A stretch of DNA of 64,000 nucleotides from Carboxylicivirga fragile. Lineage in GTDB: Bacteria > Bacteroidota > Bacteroidia > Bacteroidales > Marinilabiliaceae. Position 1 is the stretch's first letter, and each line of letters opens with the position of its first letter. The stretch lies in assembly GCA_025499625.1 (NCBI GenBank), contig JAFMVD010000014.1:1-64000 (forward strand), in the 5' to 3' direction. A program made the translations under genes and the position numbers. The notes under the pieces are model-generated. The model did not search any database, was not told the origin of the DNA, and saw only the letters and a list, made by a program, of their open reading frames with translations. Below, piece by piece: positions 44,184 through 53,518 of the stretch.

Positions 44184-45800
44184 ATGAAAAAAATAATAAC
44201 TACAATTTTCACAATTGCAGTCATAACTTGTATTGCCCAAGCTCAAAGTTTAGACGATGCAATTCGATTCAACCAAAATGAACTCACGGGCACCGCCAGA
44301 TCAATGGGAATGGCAAACGCATTTGGTGCCTTAGGTGGGGATTTAAGCGCCTTAAGCATTAACCCTGCAGGCATTGCTGTTTATAGAACATCAGAATTTG
44401 CAATAACACCATCCATTTCGCTCAACCAAAACAAAGCAACATACCAAGGGATTAAGTCATCAGAAGACAACTATTCTTTCCCTTTGAATCAGATTGGTTT
44501 TGTAACCACTTATCGCCCATTGAGAGAAAAAGAAAAGGGAATAATAAGTACGCACTTTGGATTTACCTATAATAGAACAGCAGACTTTAATTTTAAATCC
44601 AACATGCAAATTGGAACAGGTATTAAAGATGGACTCTATGACGATAACGGACAACATACAGATGTTAGAACTCTTTTAAGTGTTATTCGAAACGAAGCAC
44701 ATGGCTATTACGATGCGAGTGGCAACTTTATTCCTCGCAACGCATATCCTGATCAATTGAATGGAAGAGCAGGCCTAGCATATGATACATACTTAATGGA
44801 TCCGGTTTTCGATGATGGAACTATCTACTATAGTCAATACGAAGATGTAATCGATTACGATGATGGAACCAGTGAAATCTATTACCGCAACGCAAATGGA
44901 ATTAATCAAAAAAACATAATTGATCAAAGCGGTTATGCAGGTGAATATGGCATAACCTTTGGAGCCAATGTTAGCCATATTTTGATGCTTGGAGCATCTT
45001 TAAATTTTCAATCATTTCGCTTTGAGCAAAAAGAAAGTTTTCGCGAAATAAATACCAATAGCTTCAATCCAAGTGGTCCAAAGGATTTAGATTATTTTGA
45101 TGCCTATGGCTTACTTACTCAAAAAGGATTTGGCATCAACGGTAAATTTGGAGCTATTCTAAACCTTAACCCTTTGCGCCTTGGCGTATCTATTCATACA
45201 CCTTCTTTTATGGAAATTAAAGATGAATACTATCAAGGTATCGAAAGTTATTTAGTTAATCGCGATAACCATCATGCTAAAACAGATATTGACGAATTCA
45301 CTTATAATTACCGCACCCCCTATAAGGTAGAAGCAAGTGCTGCATTAATATTAAGCAAATTTGCACTACTATCATTCGACTATGAAATGACAGATCATAC
45401 AAGCTCAAAAATGACTTCTAAAGATGGTTACCAAACCTATTTTGATGCAATTAACGACGACATTTCGAATCAAATGAAAATTGCACATAACATGAGAGCT
45501 GGAATTGAGATCAAACCCTTACCATATTTAGCAGTAAGATTAGGTGCTGCCTACTTTGACTCTTATATAAAAAAGGAATTTGTTGACATTGAACCCACCC
45601 AATGGATGGCAACAGGCGGTATTGGAATAAGAAACAAAAACTTCTTTTTTGATGTTGCTTACGCTCTTAAAACTAATGAGAGCAACTACTATCTTAACAC
45701 AAGTCAAAACGCAGTTCTGGAAGGCCTCTCCTTTAATGAACCTATAGAATTGTCGAATAGAAAGCACCAAGCAGCTTTTACCTTTGGTTGGAAGTTCTAA
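44184..45800 (+). CDS. OmpP1/FadL-family outer membrane transport protein
   Basis: 538 residues. A signal peptide (TCIAQAQ) is followed by the family's N-terminal hatch sequence ARSMGMANAFGALGGDLSALSINPAGIA, then amphipathic strands throughout and a terminal aromatic residue after AAFTFGWKF, as needed for beta-barrel insertion. Such channels move hydrophobic compounds such as fatty acids across the outer membrane. It lies 31 bp after the Ser/Arg-rich lipoprotein gene and is followed by hairpin repeat copy C. Confidence 0.88.
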   Translation: MKKIITTIFTIAVITCIAQAQSLDDAIRFNQNELTGTARSMGMANAFGALGGDLSALSINPAGIAVYRTSEFAITPSISLNQNKATYQGIKSSEDNYSFPLNQIGFVTTYRPLREKEKGIISTHFGFTYNRTADFNFKSNMQIGTGIKDGLYDDNGQHTDVRTLLSVIRNEAHGYYDASGNFIPRNAYPDQLNGRAGLAYDTYLMDPVFDDGTIYYSQYEDVIDYDDGTSEIYYRNANGINQKNIIDQSGYAGEYGITFGANVSHILMLGASLNFQSFRFEQKESFREINTNSFNPSGPKDLDYFDAYGLLTQKGFGINGKFGAILNLNPLRLGVSIHTPSFMEIKDEYYQGIESYLVNRDNHHAKTDIDEFTYNYRTPYKVEASAALILSKFALLSFDYEMTDHTSSKMTSKDGYQTYFDAINDDISNQMKIAHNMRAGIEIKPLPYLAVRLGAAYFDSYIKKEFVDIEPTQWMATGGIGIRNKNFFFDVAYALKTNESNYYLNTSQNAVLEGLSFNEPIELSNRKHQAAFTFGWKF

Positions 45801-45809
45801 ATAAAATAC

Positions 45810-45852
45810 GGATGGCATCTTTTTCCTAAACATAGAAATAAAGATGCCATCC
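45810..45852. repeat. Hairpin repeat copy C (GGATGGCATCTTT stem)
   Basis: A perfect 13-bp inverted repeat (45810-45822 with 45840-45852) between convergent genes. Relative to copies A and B the stem has A-to-G in one arm and T-to-C in the other, preserving the pair. Confidence 0.82.
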
Positions 45853-45896
45853 TTAAATATTATTAATAAGGCCACTTTTTTCAAAAAAAGTATCTT

Positions 45897-47174
45897 TTAA
45901 ATAATCATTCCTGCAGCAACCGTTTCATTGGTTCCTTCATCAACCAAAATAACACTTCCTGTAAAACGATTACGGTTATAAGAATCGAAAAACAAAGGCT
46001 TGGTTGAACGGAGCTTAACACGTGCAATATCGTTCATACCAACCGACTTATCCTCCTCGTTTTTTTCCAAGGTATTGATATTCATCTTATACTTGACCTC
46101 GGTAATCATACAGCGTGCATCTGATGAAGTGTGGCGAATAACGTATTTACCGCGTGGCACCAAAGCACGTTCGTTAAACCAACAAATCATCAATTCAATA
46201 TCCTGACTATTTTGAGGAGCTCTTCCGTTATTTGTCTTAACGATCATATCGCCACGACTAATATCAATGTCATCTTCAAGAGTAATTGAAACCGATTGAG
46301 GAGCAAAACCAACTTCCATCGACTCATTCATCATATCAATGGACTTAACCTTAGAAGCAAATCCACTAGGCAATACTGTTACTTCATCACCTAGTTTGAT
46401 ATCTCCGCTAGATACACGACCGGCGTACCCACGATAATCAGGCCATTCTGCCGATTGTGGACGAATAACGTATTGAACAGGAAAACGGAAATCTTCGTGA
46501 TTGATATCGCTACTGATGTGGATATTCTCCAATAAATACATCAAGGTTGGCCCATCGTACCACGACATTGGTTCCGAACGATCTACAACGTTATCTCCAT
46601 TTAATGCACTAATTGGCACAAAACGAATATCTTTAACCGACAACTTTGAAGAAACGGCATCAATATCAGCCTTAATTTGCTCATATCGTTCTTGACTATA
46701 CTCAACCAAGTCCATTTTATTGATACAAAAGATAACGTGAGGTATCTGAAGTAAGGAAGCAATAAAAGCATGACGTAAAGTCTGCTCTAAAACTCCATGA
46801 CGTGCATCTACTAATATAAGTGCTACATTGGCAGTACTAGCGCCAGTAACCATATTACGAGTATACTGAATGTGCCCCGGCGTATCTGCAATTATAAACT
46901 TTCGTTTGGGTGTTGCGAAATAACGATAAGCCACATCAATGGTAATACCTTGCTCACGTTCCGATCGCAGACCGTCTGTTAACAAAGCTAAATTCACATC
47001 CTCATGACCAGAACGCTCACTTGCACGTTCAATGGCCTCCATCTGATCCTCAAATATTGCTTTACTATCGTATAATAACCTACCAATCAAAGTGCTTTTA
47101 CCATCATCAACACTACCTGCAGTAGTGAATCGTAAAAGCTCCATATCAAGATATCCTGATTCTTTTCCGGACAT
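45897..47174 (-). CDS. cysN: Sulfate adenylyltransferase GTPase subunit
   Basis: 425 residues, a translation-factor-like GTPase. G1 is GSVDDGKSTLIG, G2 region EREQGITIDVAYRYF, G3 DTPGHIQY and G4 NKMDLVEY, followed by two beta-barrel domains. It uses GTP hydrolysis to drive formation of adenosine 5'-phosphosulfate by CysD. The APS kinase (CysC) domain fused in some CysNC proteins is absent and no cysC or cysH is seen nearby. Co-transcribed with cysD (33-bp gap). Confidence 0.93.
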   Translation of the reverse strand: MSGKESGYLDMELLRFTTAGSVDDGKSTLIGRLLYDSKAIFEDQMEAIERASERSGHEDVNLALLTDGLRSEREQGITIDVAYRYFATPKRKFIIADTPGHIQYTRNMVTGASTANVALILVDARHGVLEQTLRHAFIASLLQIPHVIFCINKMDLVEYSQERYEQIKADIDAVSSKLSVKDIRFVPISALNGDNVVDRSEPMSWYDGPTLMYLLENIHISSDINHEDFRFPVQYVIRPQSAEWPDYRGYAGRVSSGDIKLGDEVTVLPSGFASKVKSIDMMNESMEVGFAPQSVSITLEDDIDISRGDMIVKTNNGRAPQNSQDIELMICWFNERALVPRGKYVIRHTSSDARCMITEVKYKMNINTLEKNEEDKSVGMNDIARVKLRSTKPLFFDSYNRNRFTGSVILVDEGTNETVAAGMII

Positions 47175-47207
47175 ATTATTTAATTTTTTCAGATTTTACA
47201 AGATGAT

Positions 47208-48113
47208 TTAAAAATAGCCTTCGCGCTTGCGATCTTCCATAGCAGATTCTGAACGTTTATCATCCGCTCTGCCTCCACGCTCTGTTGTACGTGTTGACGC
47301 AACTTCATGGATAATATCTTCTAATGAATTAGCCGTTGAAAGTGTAAGACCCGTGCAAGTAACATCACCAATGGTACGACAGCGCACATCAAGCTCTTTT
47401 ACCTCTTCGGTATCTTTCAATTGCATAAATGGCAATTTGGCCAACCAAACACCATCCCGATTAAACACCTCGCGCTTATGAGTAAAATACAAACTTGGCA
47501 AGTCAATCTGTTCCATATAAATGTATTGCCACACATCCATCTCAGTCCAGTTACTTATCGGGAAAACACGAAAATGCTCACCCATATTTTTACGACCGTT
47601 AAAGATATTCCATAACTCAGGTCGTTGATTTTTTGGATCCCATTGTCCAAACTCATCACGGTGTGAAAAGAATCTTTCCTTAGCACGTGCTTTTTCTTCA
47701 TCGCGACGACCACCACCCATGGCAGCATCAAACTTGCGACTTTCTATGGCATCCAATAAAGTAGTTGTCTGCAGTTTATTACGACTGGCATTAACACCCT
47801 TCTCTTCCACAACTCTACCTTCGTTAATTGAATCCTGAACCAAAGCAACAATACATTTAGTCCCGGTCTCCTCCATTGTTCTATCGCGATATTCAATAGC
47901 TTCCGGGAAATTATGCCCCGTATCGATATGCATTAATGGAAATGGAACCTTTGCAGGCCAAAACGCCTTACGCGCTAAATGAAACATCACAATTGAGTCT
48001 TTTCCTCCTGAAAATAGCATGACAGGATTTTCAAACTGAGCCGCAACCTCCCTAATAACGAAGATTGATTCAGCTTCTAACTCTTTAAGGTGATTTATCC
48101 GGTATTTATCCAT
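47208..48113 (-). CDS. cysD: Sulfate adenylyltransferase catalytic subunit
   Basis: 301 residues of the PAPS reductase-like fold: PP-loop VMLFSGGKDSIVM, HIDTGHNFPEAIEYRD, AAMGGGRRDEEKARAKERFFS and RCRTIGDVTCTG. It forms APS from ATP and sulfate with CysN. The operon could feed assimilatory cysteine synthesis or sulfated/sulfonated surface molecules. Upstream lies a 15-bp palindrome (48160-48174), a candidate control site. Confidence 0.93.
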   Translation of the reverse strand: MDKYRINHLKELEAESIFVIREVAAQFENPVMLFSGGKDSIVMFHLARKAFWPAKVPFPLMHIDTGHNFPEAIEYRDRTMEETGTKCIVALVQDSINEGRVVEEKGVNASRNKLQTTTLLDAIESRKFDAAMGGGRRDEEKARAKERFFSHRDEFGQWDPKNQRPELWNIFNGRKNMGEHFRVFPISNWTEMDVWQYIYMEQIDLPSLYFTHKREVFNRDGVWLAKLPFMQLKDTEEVKELDVRCRTIGDVTCTGLTLSTANSLEDIIHEVASTRTTERGGRADDKRSESAMEDRKREGYF

Positions 48114-48159
48114 GATAAGATTAATTTTTCCTACTTTTTTACTAGAATGTGTTTAAAAC

Positions 48160-48174
48160 ACAAACGTCGTTTGT
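48160..48174. promoter_or_regulatory. Palindrome ACAAACG-T-CGTTTGT upstream of cysDN
   Basis: A 7-bp inverted repeat around one base, 47 bp upstream of the cysD start. It overlaps a second inverted repeat, CGTCGTTT with AAACGACG (48165-48185). Candidate operator; the regulator is unknown. Confidence 0.4.
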
Positions 48175-48255
48175 TTAAAACGACGCCAAATTTAATTAAT
48201 TAAGTACGATTCCAAAAATTTAAACGCTTTGATTTACAGGAAATAATCCCTATAA

Positions 48256-48282
48256 AAAAAGGGTGCTTTACACACCCTTTTT
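48256..48282 (-). terminator. Terminator of fabI
   Basis: A 10-bp stem (48256-48265 with 48273-48282), loop CTTTACA, with a minus-strand T run, right behind the fabI stop codon. Confidence 0.85.
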
Positions 48283-48288
48283 AATTAG

Positions 48289-49134
48289 CTAGTATAAATC
48301 TTCTATTTCATTCTGATCAAAACTCTTATTATATTGAGTCATAGCCCTAAGACTCATACCCATATTCGAAAAACCACCATCATGGAAAAGATTTTGCATG
48401 GTTACTTTCTTAGTCAAATCAGAGAACATGGTTAAACAATAGTTAGCACAATCATCTGCATCAGCATTACCAAGCGGCGACATACGATCAGAAAAGTCAA
48501 TTAGGCCATCAATGCCTTTTACTCCACTACCTGCCGTTGTTATGGTTGGCGACTGTGAAACTGTGTTTACACGTACTTTGCGCTCACGTCCATAAATATA
48601 ACCGAAACTTCTGGCTATCGACTCAAGTAATGCTTTCGCATCTGCCATATCGTTATATCCATACAATGTACGTTGTGCAGCAACATAACTTAAACCTAAA
48701 ACAGAGCCCCACTCACTGATAGCGTCCATTTTAAAAGCTACTTGTAACATTTTATGGAAAGATATAGCTGAGATATCCAGAGTCTTATTCAAATAATTGT
48801 AATCCAAATCGTGATATACACGTTTTTTACGAACGTTTAAGGACATTCCAATTGAGTGGAGAACAAAATCTACTTTTCCACCTAAAATTTCCTGTGATTT
48901 AGAAAAAACCTCTTCCAGATCAGATACCTTAGTCGCATCAGCTGGAATAATTTCAGCATTACACTTTTTACCCAGATCAATCACTTCACCCATACGGCAA
49001 GCAACTGGAGTATTAGATAATGTGAATTGAGCACCTTCTTCGTGAGCGCGTTCAGCGATTTTCCATGCAATAGACATGTCGTTGAGTGCTCCGAATATAA
49101 TACCCCTTTTTCCTTTTAAAAGATCAAATCCCAT
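48289..49134 (-). CDS. fabI: Enoyl-ACP reductase (FabI)
   Basis: 281 residues. NAD-binding start GKRGIIFGALNDMSIAWKIA, DFVLHSIGMS, and the catalytic Tyr-x6-Lys in GYNDMADAK preceded by SYVAAQRT; the C-terminal SPLGNADADDCANYC is typical of FabI. It performs the last reductive step of fatty acid elongation and is the target of triclosan-type inhibitors. It has its own promoter (TTG, 19 bp, TATATTTG; 49156-49163) and terminator. Compared with E. coli FabI (262 residues) it has a longer C-terminus, as in related Bacteroidota. Confidence 0.93.
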   Translation of the reverse strand: MGFDLLKGKRGIIFGALNDMSIAWKIAERAHEEGAQFTLSNTPVACRMGEVIDLGKKCNAEIIPADATKVSDLEEVFSKSQEILGGKVDFVLHSIGMSLNVRKKRVYHDLDYNYLNKTLDISAISFHKMLQVAFKMDAISEWGSVLGLSYVAAQRTLYGYNDMADAKALLESIARSFGYIYGRERKVRVNTVSQSPTITTAGSGVKGIDGLIDFSDRMSPLGNADADDCANYCLTMFSDLTKKVTMQNLFHDGGFSNMGMSLRAMTQYNKSFDQNEIEDLY

Positions 49135-49155
49135 ATCATTTTATTTTTGAGCGCA

Positions 49156-49185
49156 CAAATATAGACTATATGTTGTACAGCACAA
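49156..49185 (-). promoter_or_regulatory. Promoter of fabI
   Basis: On the minus strand TTG (49183-49185) and TATATTTG (49156-49163) are 19 bp apart, 21 bp before the start codon. Confidence 0.7.
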
Positions 49186-49269
49186 GTTACAATTTCAATT
49201 ATTTTAAAGTAATCTGATAATAAAAAACAATTAAACTGATAAAAAGTTCTTCAATTTAGTCAGCTAATA

Positions 49270-50925
49270 TCAATTATTCAATAGCATACGTGCATTTTCG
49301 AGGGCTACATCAGTTAAATTCGCACCACTTAACATCTTTGCCACTTCCACCACACGTTCTTCCTTTGATAGTTTCTTAATTTGAGAAATAGTTTTATCCT
49401 CACTGTCTGTTTTGAATACCTTAAAGTGCTCACTACCCTTAACAGTAATCTGAGGTAAATGAGTGATACTCACCACTTGCATATTCCGTGCCATTTCTGA
49501 CATGATGACTCCCATCTGATCTGCCACTTCACCCGAAACACCTGTGTCGATTTCGTCAAATATGATGGTAGGTAATCCTTTTGCCGATGACAACAATGCC
49601 TTAATGCTAAGCATCACACGCGACATTTCACCTCCCGATGCTACTTTATTAATAGAAGATGGTGTTCCATTTTTATTTGCAGCAAATAAGAATTCAATAC
49701 TATCCATTCCATGCAAAGTGAAACTTTTTGTTGCTTCGTTTTTAATAACAAAATTAGCATGTGGCATACCTAATTCTATCAGGTGTTTCTCGATAGTTTG
49801 TTTAACCTGATCGAAAACAGCAAGTCTAGATTTCGTTAGCTCTTTACCAATCTTAGTAAGTTGGTCTGATAATTTTTCTAAATCGGTCTGTAACAATTTC
49901 AGCTCTTCATCGAAAAAATTCAACTTATTAATTTTAGTTTGTAACTGACCATGTAAATCTATTAATGCTTCAACCGAATCAACATGGTGCTTCTTTTGCA
50001 AACTATAAATTAAATCTAACCTTTCCTGAGTTGTATGTATGGCCACTGGGTCGTATTCTAAATCTTCAACCCTAGTTTCCAAATCGTCTGATAAATCCTT
50101 TAAATCAATATATGATGAATTAATACGTTGAGCTAATTCATCGCCATCATTCAGATACTGTTGTATCGTATTAATCGCATTTAAGGACGCACGAAGTGAC
50201 TCAAGCACTCCATTCGATTCGTCAGCGAGACCGCCAACAACGATGGAAAGCGAAGTTTTTATTTCCTCAACGTGCGAAAGTTCTTTAAGCCTCTCTTCCA
50301 ATTCATTTTGCTCGTCAAGCTTTAGGTTTGCTTCCTCAAGCTGATCGAACTGAAATTGCATATAATCTAAATCATCCTTTTGACGATTATTCTCCGCAAC
50401 AATTTCTTCAATTCTCTTATTTAATGTCAGATACTCATTATAAATTTTCTGATAATCCTCCAACAATGATCTATTGCTGGCCACACTATCGATCACCAAG
50501 CGGTGAAATCCATTGTCGTCAAGTAATAAATTCTGATGCTGCGAATGCACATCAATTAACGACGCTCCAATCGTCTTTAGAAAGGCCAAATTAACCGGTG
50601 TATCATTAACAAAGGCCCTCGATTTACCAGATGGAAGAATCTCGCGCCGTATTATTGTTAATGACTCATAATCCACATCATGCTCCTTAAATGTAGCTTC
50701 TAAACCATATTGCTCAACAGAAAATTCTCCTTCAACTACACATTTCTGATCGCGATCCAACAAAGCACTTAAATCACTTCGTTGACCAAGAATTAAAGCT
50801 AAGGCTCCAAGCAACACTGATTTACCAGCTCCGGTTTCGCCAGTAATAACAGTTAATCCGGCATCAAAATTAATTTCGATTCGATCAATTAATGCATAAT
50901 TCGAAATGGAAAGTGACTTTAACAT
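49270..50925 (-). CDS. recN: DNA repair protein RecN
   Basis: 551 residues, an SMC-like ATPase. Walker A is VITGETGAGKSVLLGA at the N-terminus, central coiled-coil segments run from about 155 to 365, and the C-terminal half holds the signature SGGEMSRVMLSIKALL and Walker B TIIFDEIDTGVSG with the D loop. It assists repair of double-strand breaks. Its start is 4 bp after the porD stop codon, so it shares the coaBC-porD-recN transcript. Confidence 0.94.
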   Translation of the reverse strand: MLKSLSISNYALIDRIEINFDAGLTVITGETGAGKSVLLGALALILGQRSDLSALLDRDQKCVVEGEFSVEQYGLEATFKEHDVDYESLTIIRREILPSGKSRAFVNDTPVNLAFLKTIGASLIDVHSQHQNLLLDDNGFHRLVIDSVASNRSLLEDYQKIYNEYLTLNKRIEEIVAENNRQKDDLDYMQFQFDQLEEANLKLDEQNELEERLKELSHVEEIKTSLSIVVGGLADESNGVLESLRASLNAINTIQQYLNDGDELAQRINSSYIDLKDLSDDLETRVEDLEYDPVAIHTTQERLDLIYSLQKKHHVDSVEALIDLHGQLQTKINKLNFFDEELKLLQTDLEKLSDQLTKIGKELTKSRLAVFDQVKQTIEKHLIELGMPHANFVIKNEATKSFTLHGMDSIEFLFAANKNGTPSSINKVASGGEMSRVMLSIKALLSSAKGLPTIIFDEIDTGVSGEVADQMGVIMSEMARNMQVVSITHLPQITVKGSEHFKVFKTDSEDKTISQIKKLSKEERVVEVAKMLSGANLTDVALENARMLLNN

Positions 50926-50929
50926 TGTC

Positions 50930-51826
50930 TTATTTAGCAGTTAATATTTTTTCGTACTTCTTATTATTCGAAGGATCTACTTCATTCAAAACTTCAACAG
51001 CTCTACCTTTTTCCATTGAAAACGATTCTTCAAATATTTTAACCAACTCATCCGATTTTGCTGTGAAGAAAACTTGCATGTAAAACGATCCAGGCCTTTG
51101 ACGTTGAACTTTACGTAACTGCTCCAAACCCTTTAAGATTGAAGCCCGTCCATCTTCTACCTTATCGCTCATCACATCCAAACCTATTCTGTGATAGCTG
51201 TACATGCATTGTCGCAATGGACGGTGATACTCATTTAAAATATTCTCAACCAACCAATAACGGTTACGCTGACTTTCAAACGATTTCCATCCTGCTTGTA
51301 CTGCGTTTTGCGCACGACTCACAATCTGTTCTGCTTGCTGAAAATAAGGAGTGCCTCCACTCGGCTGATACGAATCATAATCCATTCCTAAAATAATGAA
51401 AGCATAATAAGCCAGAACACCCACCAAATTTGAATCAAAATTATTGGGATTGTAAATTAACGACTCGAACTCTACATACTTAAAATGTAAATCAACATCC
51501 TGGTGATTAAATAATACCGAGTGATAGGCCGAATTATAGATCGGTCGTCTAGCCTGTATCTGAATTGAGCCCTTAAACTCATCTATGGAAATTTGTTCAG
51601 CAATATTGATAAGAATATTACAATCAATGCGCTCCTCAGGCTTAAACACATCACTCGTCCATTTCTGATTGTTCATAAACTCCATTATTTCTTTCTGGAG
51701 GGTTTCAAACACCTTTTTATTTGTTCCTTGTATACTTGGCGAAACCACCTGAACAGCACACTGAAACTCCTGTGCAGAAAGCATGGTACTAATGTTTAAA
51801 AACAAAACAAAAATGGCAATTCTCAT
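50930..51826 (-). CDS. porD: PorD-type T9SS accessory protein (DUF4835)
   Basis: 298 residues. A signal peptide (STMLSAQEFQ) precedes a mature domain that matches the DUF4835 family: VVSPSIQGTNKKVFETLQKEI starts it, LGMDYDSYQPSGG lies mid-way, and a C-terminal segment PGSFYMQVFFTAKSDELVKIF follows. NCBI-style annotation links this family to PorD of the type IX secretion system. The two T9SS cargo proteins in the window fit. The gene sits between coaBC (18-bp gap) and recN, as in many Bacteroidota. Confidence 0.82.
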   Translation of the reverse strand: MRIAIFVLFLNISTMLSAQEFQCAVQVVSPSIQGTNKKVFETLQKEIMEFMNNQKWTSDVFKPEERIDCNILINIAEQISIDEFKGSIQIQARRPIYNSAYHSVLFNHQDVDLHFKYVEFESLIYNPNNFDSNLVGVLAYYAFIILGMDYDSYQPSGGTPYFQQAEQIVSRAQNAVQAGWKSFESQRNRYWLVENILNEYHRPLRQCMYSYHRIGLDVMSDKVEDGRASILKGLEQLRKVQRQRPGSFYMQVFFTAKSDELVKIFEESFSMEKGRAVEVLNEVDPSNNKKYEKILTAK

Positions 51827-51844
51827 AAGAATAATTTTCAGTAT

Positions 51845-53056
51845 TTATTTAGAGTTTAGCAAGGTCTGAATTTCATTAACAATATCAACAGCAACCTCAA
51901 CCTTAGACTTCAACGCGAAATCTTTGGTATTATTTTGCTTGTCGACGATACTAATTTTATTCGTATCCACATTAAAGCCAGCGCCATCATCCTCCAAGGT
52001 ATTTAAAACAATCATATCAAGCTGCTTGCTTTCTAACTTTTTCTTGGCATTATTAACGGCATCATTCGTTTCCAGAGCGAAACCAACGACAAGCTGATTG
52101 TCTTTCTTCTTATGCCCTAAATCCTTTGCTATATCAACGGTTGACTCTAACTCAATATTCAAATCCTTATTGACACGTTTAATTTTTATTTGCGCCTTTG
52201 TCACCGGCGTATAATCAGCAACTGCAGCCGACATAACAGCCACATCCACATTAGGAAAAACCGGGCTACAAGCATTGTACATCTCAGAAGCAGAAACCAC
52301 GTTCACCCTATTAATATTGGGATGATCAACACTCAAAGACGTTGGCCCACTTACCAAGGTAACTATCGCCCCACGTTGAGCAAATTCATGCGCGATGGCA
52401 TACCCCATTTTTCCGGATGAATAATTGCCTATAAATCTCACTGGATCAATCTTTTCGTGTGTAGGCCCAGCCGTAACCAAAACAGACTTTCCTTCAAAAT
52501 CAGATTTCTGGTTCGCCGTAAAATAAGCATTTAATGAATCAACAATTTCTTCGGGCTCTGCCATTCGACCTTTACCAACTAAACCACTAGCCAATTCACC
52601 CGAATTGGGCTCAATCATATAGTTGCCATACGATCGCAATGTTTCCATATTTCGAACTGTCGATGGATGCTGGTACATATCCAAATCCATTGTTGGAGCA
52701 ATAAACACAGGACATCGTGCTGAAAGATAGGTTGTAATTAAGAGATTATCTGCAACCCCATTGGCCATTTTCCCCATCGTATTAGCCGTAGCAGGTGCTA
52801 CTATCATGGCATCGGCCCAAAGTCCATTATCAACATGACTGTTCCAATCTCCATTTTCAGGATTAAAGAAATCAACTAAAATAGGTCGTTTTGATAAAGT
52901 AGCTAAGGTTAAGGGCGTAATAAACTCTTTCGCCAACTTGGTCATTATAACCTGTACTTCTGCTCCTTGCTTCACCAAAAGACGAATCAAATGCGCAGTT
53001 TTGTAGGCAGCAATACCACCCGAGACACCTAGAATAAACTTTTTTCCTTTTAGCAT
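51845..53056 (-). CDS. coaBC: Bifunctional CoaBC (phosphopantothenate-cysteine ligase/decarboxylase)
   Basis: 403 residues. The N-terminal flavin decarboxylase domain (1-185) shows LGVSGGIAAYKT, APATANTMGKMANGVADNLL and APTMDLDMYQHP with the active-site region; the C-terminal ligase domain shows VTAGPTHEKIDPVRFIGNYSSGKMGYAIA and the KKDNQLVVGFALET segment. It carries out two consecutive steps of coenzyme A synthesis. A strong terminator hairpin (53069-53109) ends 12 bp upstream of the start, so it needs readthrough or a promoter inside that stretch. Confidence 0.94.
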   Translation of the reverse strand: MLKGKKFILGVSGGIAAYKTAHLIRLLVKQGAEVQVIMTKLAKEFITPLTLATLSKRPILVDFFNPENGDWNSHVDNGLWADAMIVAPATANTMGKMANGVADNLLITTYLSARCPVFIAPTMDLDMYQHPSTVRNMETLRSYGNYMIEPNSGELASGLVGKGRMAEPEEIVDSLNAYFTANQKSDFEGKSVLVTAGPTHEKIDPVRFIGNYSSGKMGYAIAHEFAQRGAIVTLVSGPTSLSVDHPNINRVNVVSASEMYNACSPVFPNVDVAVMSAAVADYTPVTKAQIKIKRVNKDLNIELESTVDIAKDLGHKKKDNQLVVGFALETNDAVNNAKKKLESKQLDMIVLNTLEDDGAGFNVDTNKISIVDKQNNTKDFALKSKVEVAVDIVNEIQTLLNSK

Positions 53057-53068
53057 ACCGTAAAATAA

Positions 53069-53109
53069 AAAAAGATAAAGGAAAATAGTTCATCATCCTT
53101 TATCTTTTT
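53069..53109 (-). terminator. Terminator between rpoZ and coaBC
   Basis: A 14-bp perfect stem (53069-53082 with 53096-53109) is followed on the minus strand by a T-rich run (complement of 53060-53073). Only 12 bp separate the stem from the coaBC start. Confidence 0.8.
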
Positions 53110-53171
53110 ATAAGTATAATATTCTAACGATGATTCACAATTACCCTTAGGCAATCATTACATCCGTGATC

Positions 53172-53507
53172 TTACTCTGCTTCTTCTGCATCAGGATTAC
53201 GGTGATAAACACCACCTTCAACAAATTCTTGAGTCGCAATGCAAACAGATTTCGGCAAACGCTCATAGAAACGAGAAATCTCAATTTGCTCACGATTTTC
53301 AAATACCTCTTCTAAGTTATCGGTATATGAAGCAAATTCTTGAAGTTTACTATTCAACTCTTCCTTCATCTCAGCACTAATCTGATTAGCACGTTTACCT
53401 ATAACTACCAGCGATTCATATAAATTACCAGTTGACTCAGATAATTCATTCTTATCCCAAGTAACGGTAGAAACTGGTGCATTCGTTTTTTTGTAGTCGA
53501 TTGACAT
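53172..53507 (-). CDS. rpoZ: RNA polymerase omega subunit (Bacteroidota Rpb6-like)
   Basis: 111 residues. Omega/Rpb6-like core: NLYESLVVIGKRANQISAEMKEELNSKLQEFAS matches the alpha-helical MxxxxxxxRAxQI segment of omega, here in the extended Bacteroidota form with a C-terminal EVCPx-free tail rich in acidic residues (NPDAEEAE). Omega helps assemble core RNA polymerase. It lies 11 bp after bamD, in the conserved bamD-rpoZ-coaBC order. Confidence 0.88.
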   Translation of the reverse strand: MSIDYKKTNAPVSTVTWDKNELSESTGNLYESLVVIGKRANQISAEMKEELNSKLQEFASYTDNLEEVFENREQIEISRFYERLPKSVCIATQEFVEGGVYHRNPDAEEAE

Positions 53508-53518
53508 ATCTTAACTAT

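Noticed and set aside
45810-45852. Hairpin repeat C read as an ordinary bidirectional terminator
   Set aside because: No T tract follows either arm and two further copies exist in other contexts; a specific repeat is the better explanation, although a termination role is not excluded.
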